Program-made: the position numbers and the translations under genes
Assembly (NCBI GenBank): GCA_022181065.1
Contig: BQMY01000076.1
Location: forward strand, 1 to 64,000
Source of the DNA: Melioribacteraceae bacterium
GTDB taxonomy: Bacteria; Bacteroidota; Ignavibacteria; Ignavibacteriales; Melioribacteraceae
Reading direction: 5' to 3'
Length of the DNA stretch: 64,000 nucleotides
The notes under the pieces: model-generated
Seen by the model: only the letters and a program-made list of their open reading frames with translations
The model's database searches: none
Told to the model about the DNA's origin: nothing
Part shown: in pieces, positions 25,952 to 35,121 of the stretch
How the letters are laid out: every line of letters starts with the position of its first letter
Position numbering within the stretch: the stretch's first letter is position 1

Positions 25952-27301
25952 ATGAGCCACAATAAAGTATATATCGAAACGTATGGATGCCAGATGAACT
26001 TCGCCGATACCGAAGTTGTCATGGGTATTTTAAAGAATAAAGGTTACGAGATCACCGAAAATATAGATAACGCCAACGTAATTTTCCTTAATACATGCAG
26101 CATCCGTGATAACGCGGAGCAACGCATCTATGGCAGACTTGGCAACATTAAAACACACAAGGATACTCGTCCTGATACAGTTATCGGCATACTCGGGTGT
26201 ATGGCCGAACGTCTTCGCAAAGACCTCATTGAGGATAAAAAAATTGTGGATATTGTTGTTGGCCCGGATGAGTACCGCCGTCTACCAGAATTTATTGACG
26301 AAGCATTCGCGGGTGAGAAAGGTATCGGGGTGAAACTATCACGTACCGAAACTTACGACGATATCCTCCCATACCGTGAAGATGGATTAAACGCTTGGCT
26401 ATCTGTTATGCGCGGCTGCGATAAATTCTGTACATTCTGCGTAGTACCATTTACTCGTGGACGCGAAAGAAGTCGTAATCTCGATTCTATTGTGGAAGAG
26501 GTCAAACAGCTTTCTGTAAGAAATTTCCGGGAAGTAACTCTGCTTGGTCAGAATGTAAACTCCTACAACGATGAAGGACGCGATTTCGCCGATCTTCTCG
26601 CTGCCTGTGCGGAAGTTGACCCTTTGTTGAGAATAAGGTACACAACTTCACATCCGCAGGATTTGAACGATAAACTTCTCGAAACTATGGCGAAATACGA
26701 TAATATTTGCAAGTATATTCACCTTCCTGTACAATCAGGTTCAAACAGAGTGCTTGAGTTGATGAATCGCACCTATACCATTGAGCATTACTTGACAATC
26801 ATCGATAAAGCCCGCGAGCTTATGCCCGGAGTAAGCTTCTCCACTGATATTATTGCCGGTTTCCCGACAGAGACAGATGAAGATCACCAGAAAACTCTCG
26901 ACATCATGGCGAAAGTTCGTTACGATGGCGCGTATATGTTCAAATATTCACCACGCGAAGGTACAAAAGCCTGGAAGATGGGGGACGACGTTCCCGAAGA
27001 AGTTAAAACAAGAAGATTAACAGAAATTATCGACCTTCAGCAGAAAATTTCTGCCGAAATAAATCAGGCGGGAATCGGTAATGAAGAAGTTGTGCTCGTT
27101 GAAGGTTTTAGTAAAAAATCGAAAGAGTTTTTATCCGGACGTACAGACACCAATAAAATCGCGATTATCCCGAATGTTGACAACATCAAGCCGGGTGATT
27201 ACGTGAGGATTAAAATCCACCGCGCTACTTCGGCAACATTGTTCGGCGATATCCTTGAAGTTATTGGTGACGGTAAAAAGGAAGTCCAACTTACCGCGTA
27301 G
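25952..27301 (+). CDS. miaB: tRNA-2-methylthio-N6-dimethylallyladenosine synthase
   Basis: A radical-SAM methylthiotransferase that converts i6A37 to ms2i6A37 in tRNAs reading UNN codons. The N-terminal UPF0004 domain has the three cluster cysteines (TYGCQMN, LNTCSIRD, LGCMAERL). The radical-SAM motif is RGCDKFCTFCVVPFTRGRE. A C-terminal TRAM domain (GRTDTNKIAIIP to GDYVRIKIHRATSATLFG) binds the tRNA. ATG 25952 gives the family's usual start MSHNKVYIETYGCQMN and 449 residues; a TTG at 25925 is in frame but unlikely. It heads a long co-directional run. Confidence 0.95.
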   Translation: MSHNKVYIETYGCQMNFADTEVVMGILKNKGYEITENIDNANVIFLNTCSIRDNAEQRIYGRLGNIKTHKDTRPDTVIGILGCMAERLRKDLIEDKKIVDIVVGPDEYRRLPEFIDEAFAGEKGIGVKLSRTETYDDILPYREDGLNAWLSVMRGCDKFCTFCVVPFTRGRERSRNLDSIVEEVKQLSVRNFREVTLLGQNVNSYNDEGRDFADLLAACAEVDPLLRIRYTTSHPQDLNDKLLETMAKYDNICKYIHLPVQSGSNRVLELMNRTYTIEHYLTIIDKARELMPGVSFSTDIIAGFPTETDEDHQKTLDIMAKVRYDGAYMFKYSPREGTKAWKMGDDVPEEVKTRRLTEIIDLQQKISAEINQAGIGNEEVVLVEGFSKKSKEFLSGRTDTNKIAIIPNVDNIKPGDYVRIKIHRATSATLFGDILEVIGDGKKEVQLTA

Positions 27302-27306
27302 GTATA

Positions 27307-28050
27307 ATGATAAATAAAATAGTTTTGAGTTTATTGATAATCTGCGGCACAATTTTGTCGCAGGATATCAATTTGGTGCCATACCTGAAAGATATTGAAG
27401 CCGGAAAAGCAGATGAAGTTCGTACGCAAATTCCACAGATTCAGCGTGATAATCCCGGCTCTGTCAATCTTCGCTTTTTGCAGGCGATACTCACAGAAAA
27501 TGGTGAAGAAGCCCTTACCCGTTACGAGCAATTTTATATCCAGCATCCACAAAACGCGTACGCGGATGCGGCGTTATATCGCGTGTTTTCCTACTATTAT
27601 TCTTTGGGTATCTACAATAAGGCGCAGGATTATCTCGACAAACTAAAGAATGAGTACCCCCGTTCACCATACATAAAAGCGGCTGATCGTAATATCCCTG
27701 ACAAAATTGAAACTGATACGCCGGAAGAAAAAATCGTTTATACTCCGCCTCCGCCGCCCCCCGTTCAGAAGAAGGAACGACCAGCACCACTTCCTCCTGT
27801 TCGGGAAGAAGACGGAAAATTTACTGTTCAGGCAGGTGCTTTTCTTAACGCCGGAAACGCGGGTGAACTCGTTAATAAAATTGAAAAAGATGGCTACAAA
27901 TGCTCCATGTATCAAAAAAATGTCGGCGGCAGTATCCTCAACGTAATTACTGTTGGCAGTCTTCAATCAAAGAATGATGGAGAAGCCATTCTTGCGTACC
28001 TGAAGAGTCGTCATAATCTTAACGGACGAGTAGTTGAAAAATCCAACTGA
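27307..28050 (+). CDS. TPR/SPOR-domain envelope protein
   Basis: 247 residues with a signal sequence (IVLSLLIICGTILSQ). Residues 20-125 form TPR-like helices of the YbgF/outer-membrane-assembly type (HPQNAYADAALYRVFSYYYSLG, YDKLKNEYPRSPYIKAA). A proline-rich linker (PPPPPPVQKKERPAPLPP) leads to a C-terminal SPOR domain (FTVQAGAFLNAGNAGELVNK to VITVGSLQSKNDGEAIL) that binds denuded peptidoglycan. It likely acts in cell-wall maintenance or division. It begins five bases after miaB and overlaps the next gene by 17 bases. Confidence 0.85.
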   Translation: MINKIVLSLLIICGTILSQDINLVPYLKDIEAGKADEVRTQIPQIQRDNPGSVNLRFLQAILTENGEEALTRYEQFYIQHPQNAYADAALYRVFSYYYSLGIYNKAQDYLDKLKNEYPRSPYIKAADRNIPDKIETDTPEEKIVYTPPPPPPVQKKERPAPLPPVREEDGKFTVQAGAFLNAGNAGELVNKIEKDGYKCSMYQKNVGGSILNVITVGSLQSKNDGEAILAYLKSRHNLNGRVVEKSN

Positions 28051-28831
28051 TGTAAAGATAAAGTTTATCGGTACATCATCCGGAGTCACTTCTGCGGATA
28101 GATTTCACAGCTCTTTTGTGATTGAATCGGGGGAAAGTAAAATATTGATTGACGCCGGTGATTCAGTTTGCAAAGCTTTGTTGAACTCCGGTTATAAATT
28201 TACCGATATTACAGATATAATATTCACGCACTTCCACGCTGACCATGTTAGTGGTATCGCCCCGCTGCTTACCCAAATGAAAATTATCGGCAGAACCGAA
28301 CCATTGAGAATATTTTGTCCTGCCGGACTTATCGCAAGTCTGGAATATTACCTCGAAATGACAAATCTCTTTGCGGAAAACTTCGGGTATCAGTTTTCGA
28401 TTATTCCCATGAATGAACGAGAGACTCTTTCCATCGGCAATGGAATTTCTACACATTTTATTAAAAACACCCACATCCAACCAAAAGCACTAACAAACCG
28501 GAAATATGATATCCCGTTTTTATCAGGTAGTTTGCTTATTCGAACTGATGCTGGAAATATCTTTTACACCTCGGATGTGTGCGATGCATCAGATTTACAA
28601 CTGTTCGGAAATAATCAGATTGACTTATTCATCTCCGAAACCGCTCATGTTTCTCTCGATGATATAGTTGAAGCCTGGCTAAAATCGGGCGCAAAAAAAC
28701 TGATACTCACACATTATGAAGACGAGCAGTACGACACACTCAAACAATTTACCTCTACCTCTTACCCCGCGGGAAAACTCGCCGAAACGGCATACGACGG
28801 CATGGAAACTTTCCTGACTTCACAATCGTAA
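28034..28831 (+). CDS. Metallo-beta-lactamase-fold hydrolase, RNase Z-like
   Basis: 265 residues starting at TTG 28034, inside the previous gene. The MBL zinc motif is THFHADHVSG, with the later ligands in FYTSDVCDAS (Asp) and LTHYEDEQYD (His). The N-terminal IKFIGTSSGV...RFHSSFVIES resembles RNase Z/ElaC and other long-range MBL proteins, but the usual RNase Z exosite is not evident. Its substrate cannot be named; a tRNA 3' or a cyclic nucleotide role is possible. Confidence 0.8.
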   Translation: MKNPTDVKIKFIGTSSGVTSADRFHSSFVIESGESKILIDAGDSVCKALLNSGYKFTDITDIIFTHFHADHVSGIAPLLTQMKIIGRTEPLRIFCPAGLIASLEYYLEMTNLFAENFGYQFSIIPMNERETLSIGNGISTHFIKNTHIQPKALTNRKYDIPFLSGSLLIRTDAGNIFYTSDVCDASDLQLFGNNQIDLFISETAHVSLDDIVEAWLKSGAKKLILTHYEDEQYDTLKQFTSTSYPAGKLAETAYDGMETFLTSQS

Positions 28832-28903
28832 AATAATAGTTTATCTTTTCGATTTTTTTTGTATTATTTTAGTTTAAGCAATTTTTTCGATTATTCGGCC
28901 AAA

Positions 28904-30004
28904 ATGACAGTACGCGAGTTTCAGGAAAAACACGGGATTATCGGTAAATCCAAGGAGATACGCGACCTGATAGATATTGTACTTCAGGTGGCGCAATCAG
29001 ATATATCTGTTCTTATTCAAGGTGAAAGCGGTACGGGAAAGGAAGTTTTCGCGCGCGCCATACATGAAGCGAGTCGTCGCGCAAACAATAAGCTCGTAAG
29101 CGTGAACTGCGGCGCCATTCCCGAAGGAATATTGGAAAGCGAACTTTTCGGGCATGAAAAAGGCGCTTTTACCGGTGCAATTGAAAGCAGAAAAGGTTAC
29201 TTTGAAATTGCGGATAACGGAACGCTTTTTCTTGATGAAATTGGTGAAATGCCTCTTACTACACAGGTAAAGTTTCTCAGGGTGCTTGAAACACGTGAAT
29301 TTATGCGAATCGGTGGTGAAAAAACTCATAAAGTGAATATCCGCATTGTAGCAGCGACAAATAAAGACTTAAAAGATGAAGTTGCCGCGAAAAAATTCAG
29401 AAATGACCTCTATTTTCGTCTGAAAGCGGTTACACTTAATATTCCCCCTTTGCGTGAGCGGAAAGAAGATATTTCGGCGCTGATTTATCATTTTCTCGAT
29501 AATTATTCACTTAATAACAATATTCCGCAAATTTCTATCACACCCGCCGCAATGGATATTCTGGTGAATTATTCCTGGCCGGGAAATGTACGCGAGGTAA
29601 AAAACACCATAGAAACTGCCGTTGCTCTTACAAGAACAGGTGTTCTTGATGAAGCATCATTTCAGATGCTGCTGAGTGACGATAAAATAAACGAAGATAA
29701 TCGTTTTCTTCCTGTGCATTTGCGGAAATCACCTGACGCGCTTGATAGAGAAATGATTTATCGTGCGCTTATTGAGATCAAAAAAGATTTGATTGAACTG
29801 AAAAGTATGGCTTTTAACAATCAACATGATGAGCCCAAACAGGATTACGGTATCCATGAAGTTGTACCTCTTTCAGTGATGGAAAAAGACGCGATCATTA
29901 ACGCCCTCAACTTTTCCCGCGGTAATAAACGTAAAGCGGCAAAATTACTCGGCATCGGTGAACGTACGTTATATAGAAAACTTAAAGAATATGAAATTCA
30001 ATAA
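28904..30004 (+). CDS. Sigma-54-dependent transcription activator without receiver domain
   Basis: ATG 28904 gives 366 residues starting at once with the AAA+ domain: Walker A GESGTGKE (40-47), GAFTGA sigma-54-contact loop (87-92), Walker B GTLFLDEIGE, and the arginine-finger region FRNDLYFRLKAVTLNIPPLRERKEDI. A Fis-type HTH ends the protein (NALNFSRGNKRKAAKLLGIG). No phospho-receiver or sensor domain is present, so activity must be set by a partner protein or by level. Its last 14 bases overlap lptE, suggesting operon with envelope genes. Confidence 0.93.
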   Translation: MTVREFQEKHGIIGKSKEIRDLIDIVLQVAQSDISVLIQGESGTGKEVFARAIHEASRRANNKLVSVNCGAIPEGILESELFGHEKGAFTGAIESRKGYFEIADNGTLFLDEIGEMPLTTQVKFLRVLETREFMRIGGEKTHKVNIRIVAATNKDLKDEVAAKKFRNDLYFRLKAVTLNIPPLRERKEDISALIYHFLDNYSLNNNIPQISITPAAMDILVNYSWPGNVREVKNTIETAVALTRTGVLDEASFQMLLSDDKINEDNRFLPVHLRKSPDALDREMIYRALIEIKKDLIELKSMAFNNQHDEPKQDYGIHEVVPLSVMEKDAIINALNFSRGNKRKAAKLLGIGERTLYRKLKEYEIQ

Positions 30005-30503
30005 ATTTAAAATAGTGGCTTTATTACTTCTCGCGGCAATTAGTTTCTCCGCTTGCTCATACTCGTTTACCGGAGCATCGGTACCGCCGCATCTTCAAAC
30101 TATTGCTATTCCGATAGTGCAGGACAGGACCGGTTTCGGTGAAGCGGAATTAAGCGATCTTTTTACAACGGGACTGCAAACAAAATTCCTGCAGGATAAT
30201 ACTTTGCAAATAGCGGATCGCGACGTGGCAGACGCTCTGCTCGAATGCACTATCACTTCAATTAACGATCAGCCCGCGATTATTTCGGGTAACGAACAGA
30301 TTGACGCTCGCAAAATAACGGTTACGGCAAAAGTAGTTTACCGCGACCTTGTTATGAAAAAAGTTATGTTCGATAAATCGTTCAGTAACTTCGGCGAATA
30401 TACAAGTTCGGGTGATATAATCGCTGAACGAAGAACTGCAATCGAAACAGCAATAGATCAAATTACTGAGGATATCCTCATCGGGGTTGTTTCTAACTGG
30501 TAA
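29991..30503 (+). CDS. lptE: LptE-like LPS assembly lipoprotein
   Basis: ATG 29991 gives a 170-residue lipoprotein (FKIVALLLLAAISFSAC, Cys22) with the Bacteroidota-type LptE pattern: CSYSFTGASVPPHLQTIAIP near the start, LQTKFLQDNTLQIADRDVADALLECTI in the middle and AIDQITEDILIGVVSNW at the end. LptE plugs the LptD barrel and completes LPS transport to the outer membrane. The upstream TTG start would hide the signal peptide and is rejected. It is followed by a glycosyltransferase gene. Confidence 0.88.
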   Translation: MKFNKFKIVALLLLAAISFSACSYSFTGASVPPHLQTIAIPIVQDRTGFGEAELSDLFTTGLQTKFLQDNTLQIADRDVADALLECTITSINDQPAIISGNEQIDARKITVTAKVVYRDLVMKKVMFDKSFSNFGEYTSSGDIIAERRTAIETAIDQITEDILIGVVSNW

Positions 30504-30525
30504 TATTTTTAGGGAGATTATTAAA

Positions 30526-31998
30526 ATGGTATTGGATCAGATTATTCTGATATCATACATCATTTCGCTTTCGGTTTTGATGTTTTTCGCCAGTCACGGT
30601 TTTGTAATGATTTACTATCTTCGTAAATATTACACCACCGACCTTACGAAATCACAAGTTGAGGACGCAGGCAGAACTGTTACTATCCAGTTGCCTCTCT
30701 ACAATGAACTTTATGTGGTGGAAAGACTTATTAACGCGGTTTGTAAAATTGATTATCCGAAACACCTGCTCGAAATTCAGGTTCTCGATGATTCAACAGA
30801 TGAAACCGTTGACCTTGTCGCGAAAGTAGTCGAGGAAAAACAGGCGCAAGGATTTGATATTAAACAAATTAGACGCGAAAACCGTGTGGGATATAAAGCG
30901 GGCGCGCTTAAAGAAGGATTAAAAATCGCGAAAGGTGACTACATTGCCATCTTTGACGCCGATTTTATCCCTAACGCAGACTTTTTGCAGAAGACTTTAC
31001 CCCATTTTTACAACGATAAAATTGGTATGGTTCAGAGCAGATGGGAACATCTTAACGAAAGTTATTCACTCCTTACGAAAGTTCAGGCACTCGCTCTTAA
31101 CGGTCATTTTGTGATTGAACAGAGTGTACGCAATAAAGCCGGCTTTTTTATAAACTTTAACGGCACCGGCGGCGTATGGCGTAAAGGATGTATCGAGGAT
31201 GCCGGCAACTGGCACGACGATACCATTACCGAAGACCTTGATCTAAGCTACCGAGCGCAGCTCAAAGGATGGAATTTTATATATCTGCGCGATTTTACTA
31301 CCCCCGCGGAACTTCCTTCTGAAATGAACGCGCTCAAGGCACAGCAGTTTAGATGGACGAAAGGCGCAATCGAAACTATGAAAAAAATTCTTCCCGCTGT
31401 ATGGCGGTCCAAAGTACCGATGCGCGTTAAATTGCAGTCAACGTTCCATCTTTCGAATAACCTTGTATTCCCTTTTATTTTACTTGCCGGGATATTGAAC
31501 GTACCATTGATTTTTATCAAAAACGCTGGTCCGTACGATTACTTCTTTAATATTATGGCAATATTTGTACTGGGATTTATCAGTTCGTTTATGATGTATT
31601 TGTACGCGCAAAAGGAAGTGCATACAGACTGGCGGAAACGTATGGTGCTTTTCCCGTTGTTTATGGCAGGAAGCATGGGTTTCGCTCTCAACAACTCACG
31701 CGCTGTGGTAGAAGGACTCATGAACAAAAAAAGTGAGTTTGTACGTACACCCAAGTTTAAGGTTGAGAAAAAAAACGATAATATCAATATGAACAAATAT
31801 CTGAAGGGAATGAAGGTTGATTCTTCGGCATTTGTAGAGCTGCTTCTGGCAATATATTGTTTTATAGGTGTGGGGGCATCAATTTATTTCATGGAATTTG
31901 CGGCATTACCCTTCCAGTTGATGTTTTTTCTCGGATTTTCATTTGTTTCTTTATTATCTTTTAAGCATACCTATTTCAGCAGGATGAACAAACGGTAA
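30526..31998 (+). CDS. Membrane glycosyltransferase family 2, cellulose-synthase-like
   Basis: 490 residues from ATG 30526 (AGGGAG at 30511-30516). An N-terminal helix (QIILISYIISLSVLMFFASHGF) precedes the GT-A domain: VTIQLPLYNE, VLDDSTDET, IFDADFIP (DxD), ITEDLDLSYR and the QQFRWTKG motif (QxxRW) of processive enzymes. Four more hydrophobic helices follow. This order is that of membrane-embedded beta-glycosyltransferases that make polysaccharide or transfer hexose to lipid. It probably contributes to an envelope glycan; the sugar is unknown. Confidence 0.9.
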   Translation: MVLDQIILISYIISLSVLMFFASHGFVMIYYLRKYYTTDLTKSQVEDAGRTVTIQLPLYNELYVVERLINAVCKIDYPKHLLEIQVLDDSTDETVDLVAKVVEEKQAQGFDIKQIRRENRVGYKAGALKEGLKIAKGDYIAIFDADFIPNADFLQKTLPHFYNDKIGMVQSRWEHLNESYSLLTKVQALALNGHFVIEQSVRNKAGFFINFNGTGGVWRKGCIEDAGNWHDDTITEDLDLSYRAQLKGWNFIYLRDFTTPAELPSEMNALKAQQFRWTKGAIETMKKILPAVWRSKVPMRVKLQSTFHLSNNLVFPFILLAGILNVPLIFIKNAGPYDYFFNIMAIFVLGFISSFMMYLYAQKEVHTDWRKRMVLFPLFMAGSMGFALNNSRAVVEGLMNKKSEFVRTPKFKVEKKNDNINMNKYLKGMKVDSSAFVELLLAIYCFIGVGASIYFMEFAALPFQLMFFLGFSFVSLLSFKHTYFSRMNKR

Positions 31999-32004
31999 TT
32001 ATTG

Positions 32005-32604
32005 ATGTCCACCAAGATTGACTTGATATCGTTGATTTACGAATATAACCCCGAATCACCCCTTTTTGCCCGGATAGCAAAAAAGATGATTGATACGGGT
32101 GATTTGGAGAACGCAAAAGAAGTGATTGACAAAGGGATAAAACTTTATCCCGATTACGCAACAGCTTATTTTGTCTATTCTCTATTTTACAAAAGCCTCG
32201 GTGATGCTGATTCCGCCAGGATAATGGCGGAAAAGGGAAATGAAATACTTAACAACTCCGATACCCTCTCATATTACAAAAAAGAACCGGCTGATATAGA
32301 CAGTAATGAATTCGATGGTGCAGATCAACCTGAAGAAGCATTAAACGGAAAAGAATTCGATTCTATAATCAGTGAGTTTGGAGAAGCTTTCCCCGATGAA
32401 GTGGAGCCAGAACCTCAAGAACCCAAACCCTCTGCTTCTAACAAAATAATCTCCGAAACACTCGCTAACATCCATTATAGTCAGGGACACCTTCAAGAGG
32501 CTAAAGATATTTATGAACAACTCAAGAAGAAAAATCCTGACAGGGTCGATTTTTACAATAGCAAGATTGAAGAAATAGAAATAAAAATTGACAGCCAAAA
32601 TTAG
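32005..32604 (+). CDS. Tetratricopeptide-repeat protein
   Basis: 199 residues (ATG 32005; TTG 32002 one codon earlier). Two TPR pairs at residues 15-75 (PLFARIAKKMIDTGDLENAKEV, YPDYATAYFVYSLFYKSLGD) and one at 155-185 (LANIHYSQGHLQEAKDIYEQL) flank an acidic linker with FPDEVEPEPQEPKP. No signal peptide, so it is cytoplasmic. Such proteins are adaptors; its partner is unknown. It overlaps the open frame of the glycosylase upstream of that gene's proper start. Confidence 0.85.
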   Translation: MSTKIDLISLIYEYNPESPLFARIAKKMIDTGDLENAKEVIDKGIKLYPDYATAYFVYSLFYKSLGDADSARIMAEKGNEILNNSDTLSYYKKEPADIDSNEFDGADQPEEALNGKEFDSIISEFGEAFPDEVEPEPQEPKPSASNKIISETLANIHYSQGHLQEAKDIYEQLKKKNPDRVDFYNSKIEEIEIKIDSQN

Positions 32605-32620
32605 TTCCGGCTCCGTGAAT

Positions 32621-33226
32621 ATGGAACTCCCTCTCAAACTAAATCGAGAATTTTACAAACAACCTCTGCTGGATCTCGCTCGTAAATTACCCGGAAAATT
32701 ACTGGTAAAAAGTACCGGATCAGAACTCCTTGCCGGTAAAATAGTAGAAGTTGAGGCTTATGATGGCGCGACTGATGAGTCAGCGCATTCTTTTAACGGT
32801 AAAACCCCTCGTACCGAGGTTATGTTCAAAGAAGGTGGATATCTTTACGTTTATCTTTCGTACGGCGTTCACTACTGCTGCAATATCGTTACAGGCAACA
32901 AGGATGAAGGAACAGCAATACTTATTCGCGCACTCGAACCCGTAATCGGAATAGACCAAATGGCAATCAACAGATTTGGTAAAGATCAAATTTCAGTTAA
33001 AGAGAAATTGAATCTTACAAGTGGTCCCGGGAAACTGTGTAAGTCAATGGGTATTGTAAAAGGAGATAACGGAACTGATCTGGTAAAAGGAGAGATTTAT
33101 CTCACCGAATCATTCGAGACAAATCAGCCTGGAATTGTGCAAACCACGCGGATCGGTATTTCAAAAGCGAAAGAATTACCATGGCGTTTTTACATCAAAG
33201 ATAATCCTTACGTTTCCAGAAAATGA
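32621..33226 (+). CDS. Alkyladenine (3-methyladenine) DNA glycosylase, MPG family
   Basis: 201 residues from ATG 32621. The AAG/MPG family is recognised by LARKLPGKLLV, GKIVEVEAYDGATDESAHSF (catalytic Glu, and the residues that contact the flipped base), YLYVYLSYGVHYCCNIVT and LTSGPGKLCKSMGI. The enzyme excises alkylated purines in base-excision repair. It overlaps the next gene as ATGA. Confidence 0.93.
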   Translation: MELPLKLNREFYKQPLLDLARKLPGKLLVKSTGSELLAGKIVEVEAYDGATDESAHSFNGKTPRTEVMFKEGGYLYVYLSYGVHYCCNIVTGNKDEGTAILIRALEPVIGIDQMAINRFGKDQISVKEKLNLTSGPGKLCKSMGIVKGDNGTDLVKGEIYLTESFETNQPGIVQTTRIGISKAKELPWRFYIKDNPYVSRK

Positions 33227-34257
33227 GTATATATAAAAACATATTGATCGTCAGGACTGACAAAATTGGAGATATAGTCCTCACTTTACCACTGGCGGAA
33301 TTGATCAAACGCCACTACCCCGAATCAAAAGTAACATTCCTCGTAAAGAATTACACAAAAAACATTGTCGCGCTCAACAAATATGTGGATGAAATTATTG
33401 TTTTACCCGAAATTAAAGGCAAACCTGATTACAGATCATTGCTCAAAACACTGAAAATTAAACATTATGACGCTGCCGTAACTGTCTATCCCCGGGCTGG
33501 GATGGCGTGGGCATTATTTCGCGCGGGAATCAACCTTCGTATCGGTACCGGCTACAGATGGTATTCGTTTCTTTTTAACAAAAAGGTATATAAGCACAGA
33601 AAATACGGTACTGACCACGAGCTTGATCTCAATGTAGAACTTCTTACACATCTGAATATAAATTATACACCGGCTCCGAATAATGTACACTTTTCTATAC
33701 AGCCGAATCAGGTTGATCTATATAAAGTAAAAATGATTCTGGAAGAATCAGGCATACAAAACGCTGAAAATGCCTTAATTATCCACCCCGGCAGCCACGG
33801 AAGCGCTATTGACTGGCCGCAAGCTCATTTTAAATCACTTATTGAAATTCTGGCACGCGAGTTGAATATACATATAATAATCACCGGTTCTTTGAATGAA
33901 TTTGATATCTGCCAAAATCTGGTAACCAGCAAGAAAGTAAAAAATCTTGCCGGAAAATTTACACTTAACGAGCTTACTGCTTTGATCTCAAAATCAGCAA
34001 TGCTCGTTGCAAACAGTACAGGTCCTATTCACATAGCAGCAGCGATGAACAAAATGGTTATCGGGTTTTATCCCAAAATACCCGCTGCATCGGTAACACG
34101 CTGGGGTCCCTACACAGAAAACAGGATAATATTCGAACCGGAGATCAAGTGTAATAATTGTACCAGGAAACAGTGTGAAGAGTTTGATTGTATGAGCAGT
34201 ATCAAACCGGAAATAGTGGCAACTGAAATTATATCTTACTTTTCCGGAAAACAGTGA
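33223..34257 (+). CDS. Glycosyltransferase family 9 (ADP-heptose--LPS heptosyltransferase-like)
   Basis: 344 residues. The N-terminal NILIVRTDKIGDIVLTLPL and the C-terminal ANSTGPIHIAAAMNK are the GT9 donor-binding marks; IIHPGSHGSAIDWP is the central strand-turn. GT9 enzymes add heptose to the LPS inner core. A cysteine cluster (CNNCTRKQCEEFDC) near the end is common in this branch. It lies in a run with LPS and envelope genes. Confidence 0.92.
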   Translation: MSIYKNILIVRTDKIGDIVLTLPLAELIKRHYPESKVTFLVKNYTKNIVALNKYVDEIIVLPEIKGKPDYRSLLKTLKIKHYDAAVTVYPRAGMAWALFRAGINLRIGTGYRWYSFLFNKKVYKHRKYGTDHELDLNVELLTHLNINYTPAPNNVHFSIQPNQVDLYKVKMILEESGIQNAENALIIHPGSHGSAIDWPQAHFKSLIEILARELNIHIIITGSLNEFDICQNLVTSKKVKNLAGKFTLNELTALISKSAMLVANSTGPIHIAAAMNKMVIGFYPKIPAASVTRWGPYTENRIIFEPEIKCNNCTRKQCEEFDCMSSIKPEIVATEIISYFSGKQ

Positions 34258-34264
34258 GGTAATT

Positions 34265-35041
34265 ATGAAAAAGATATTGATTTTCGCGTCGTTAATGTTA
34301 ATAAATATTTCTCTTTTTGCGCAGAGTGATGAATTTCCGGTTATCGAAAACAACGCTTTTCGTGAAGGCGAACGGCTTGTATTTAATGTGAAGTATGGTT
34401 TTGTTACAGCTGGTGTGGCTGAACTCGCAATTCCAAAGGTGAAGAAGATCACCGGTAGAGATGTTTATCATATTACTTTCAGAGTAAACTCGGTTCCCAC
34501 ATTTGACCCTGTCTTTAAAGTACGCGACAGATACGAAACATACGTTGATACCAGGTCAATATTCCCGTGGAGATTTGAGCAGCATATTCGGGAAGGAAGT
34601 TTTTCAAAAGATTATTCCGCCTTTTTTGATCAGCGAAGAAACGTTGCGAAAACATCAAACGGAAGTTATGATATTCCTCCCGGCGTTCATGATATAATTT
34701 CAGCGTTCTATTACATCAGAACCGAGGATTTTTCCGATAAAAAAGTTGGGGACAAAGTTAGACTTCAGAACTTTTTCAACGGTAATGTTAACCCTCTCGA
34801 TGTTGTATATCGCGGTAAAGAAACAGTTTCTGTTGACGCGGGAAAGTTTGATTGTTTAATTGTAGAACCACTGGTTGTGGAAGGCGGGTTGTTTAAAAGT
34901 GAAGGTAGTATTTTAATCTGGCTCACAGATGACGAGGCAAAAATGCCTGTTAAAGTAAGCACAAAAGTTATTATTGGCTCTATTAACGCCGAATTATCAA
35001 GCTATCAGGGAGTAGCGGGCGAAGTATTTTCAAAAAAATAA
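34265..35041 (+). CDS. DUF3108 envelope protein
   Basis: 258 residues with a Sec signal (KILIFASLMLINISLFAQ). The DUF3108 pattern is present: FREGERLVFNVKYGFVTAGVAEL at the start of the mature protein, then YETYVDTRSIFPWRFEQ and DCLIVEPLV, then a DDEAKMPVKV turn. These are beta-rich periplasmic proteins of unknown role, frequently found with LPS genes, as here. Confidence 0.88.
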   Translation: MKKILIFASLMLINISLFAQSDEFPVIENNAFREGERLVFNVKYGFVTAGVAELAIPKVKKITGRDVYHITFRVNSVPTFDPVFKVRDRYETYVDTRSIFPWRFEQHIREGSFSKDYSAFFDQRRNVAKTSNGSYDIPPGVHDIISAFYYIRTEDFSDKKVGDKVRLQNFFNGNVNPLDVVYRGKETVSVDAGKFDCLIVEPLVVEGGLFKSEGSILIWLTDDEAKMPVKVSTKVIIGSINAELSSYQGVAGEVFSKK

Positions 35042-35121
35042 TTTTTTTTGCGTAAATTTAATTTTGTTGAATATCTCGTAAAAAATTTGTTTTTATTAAG
35101 TAATGATTATTCGGAATACCT

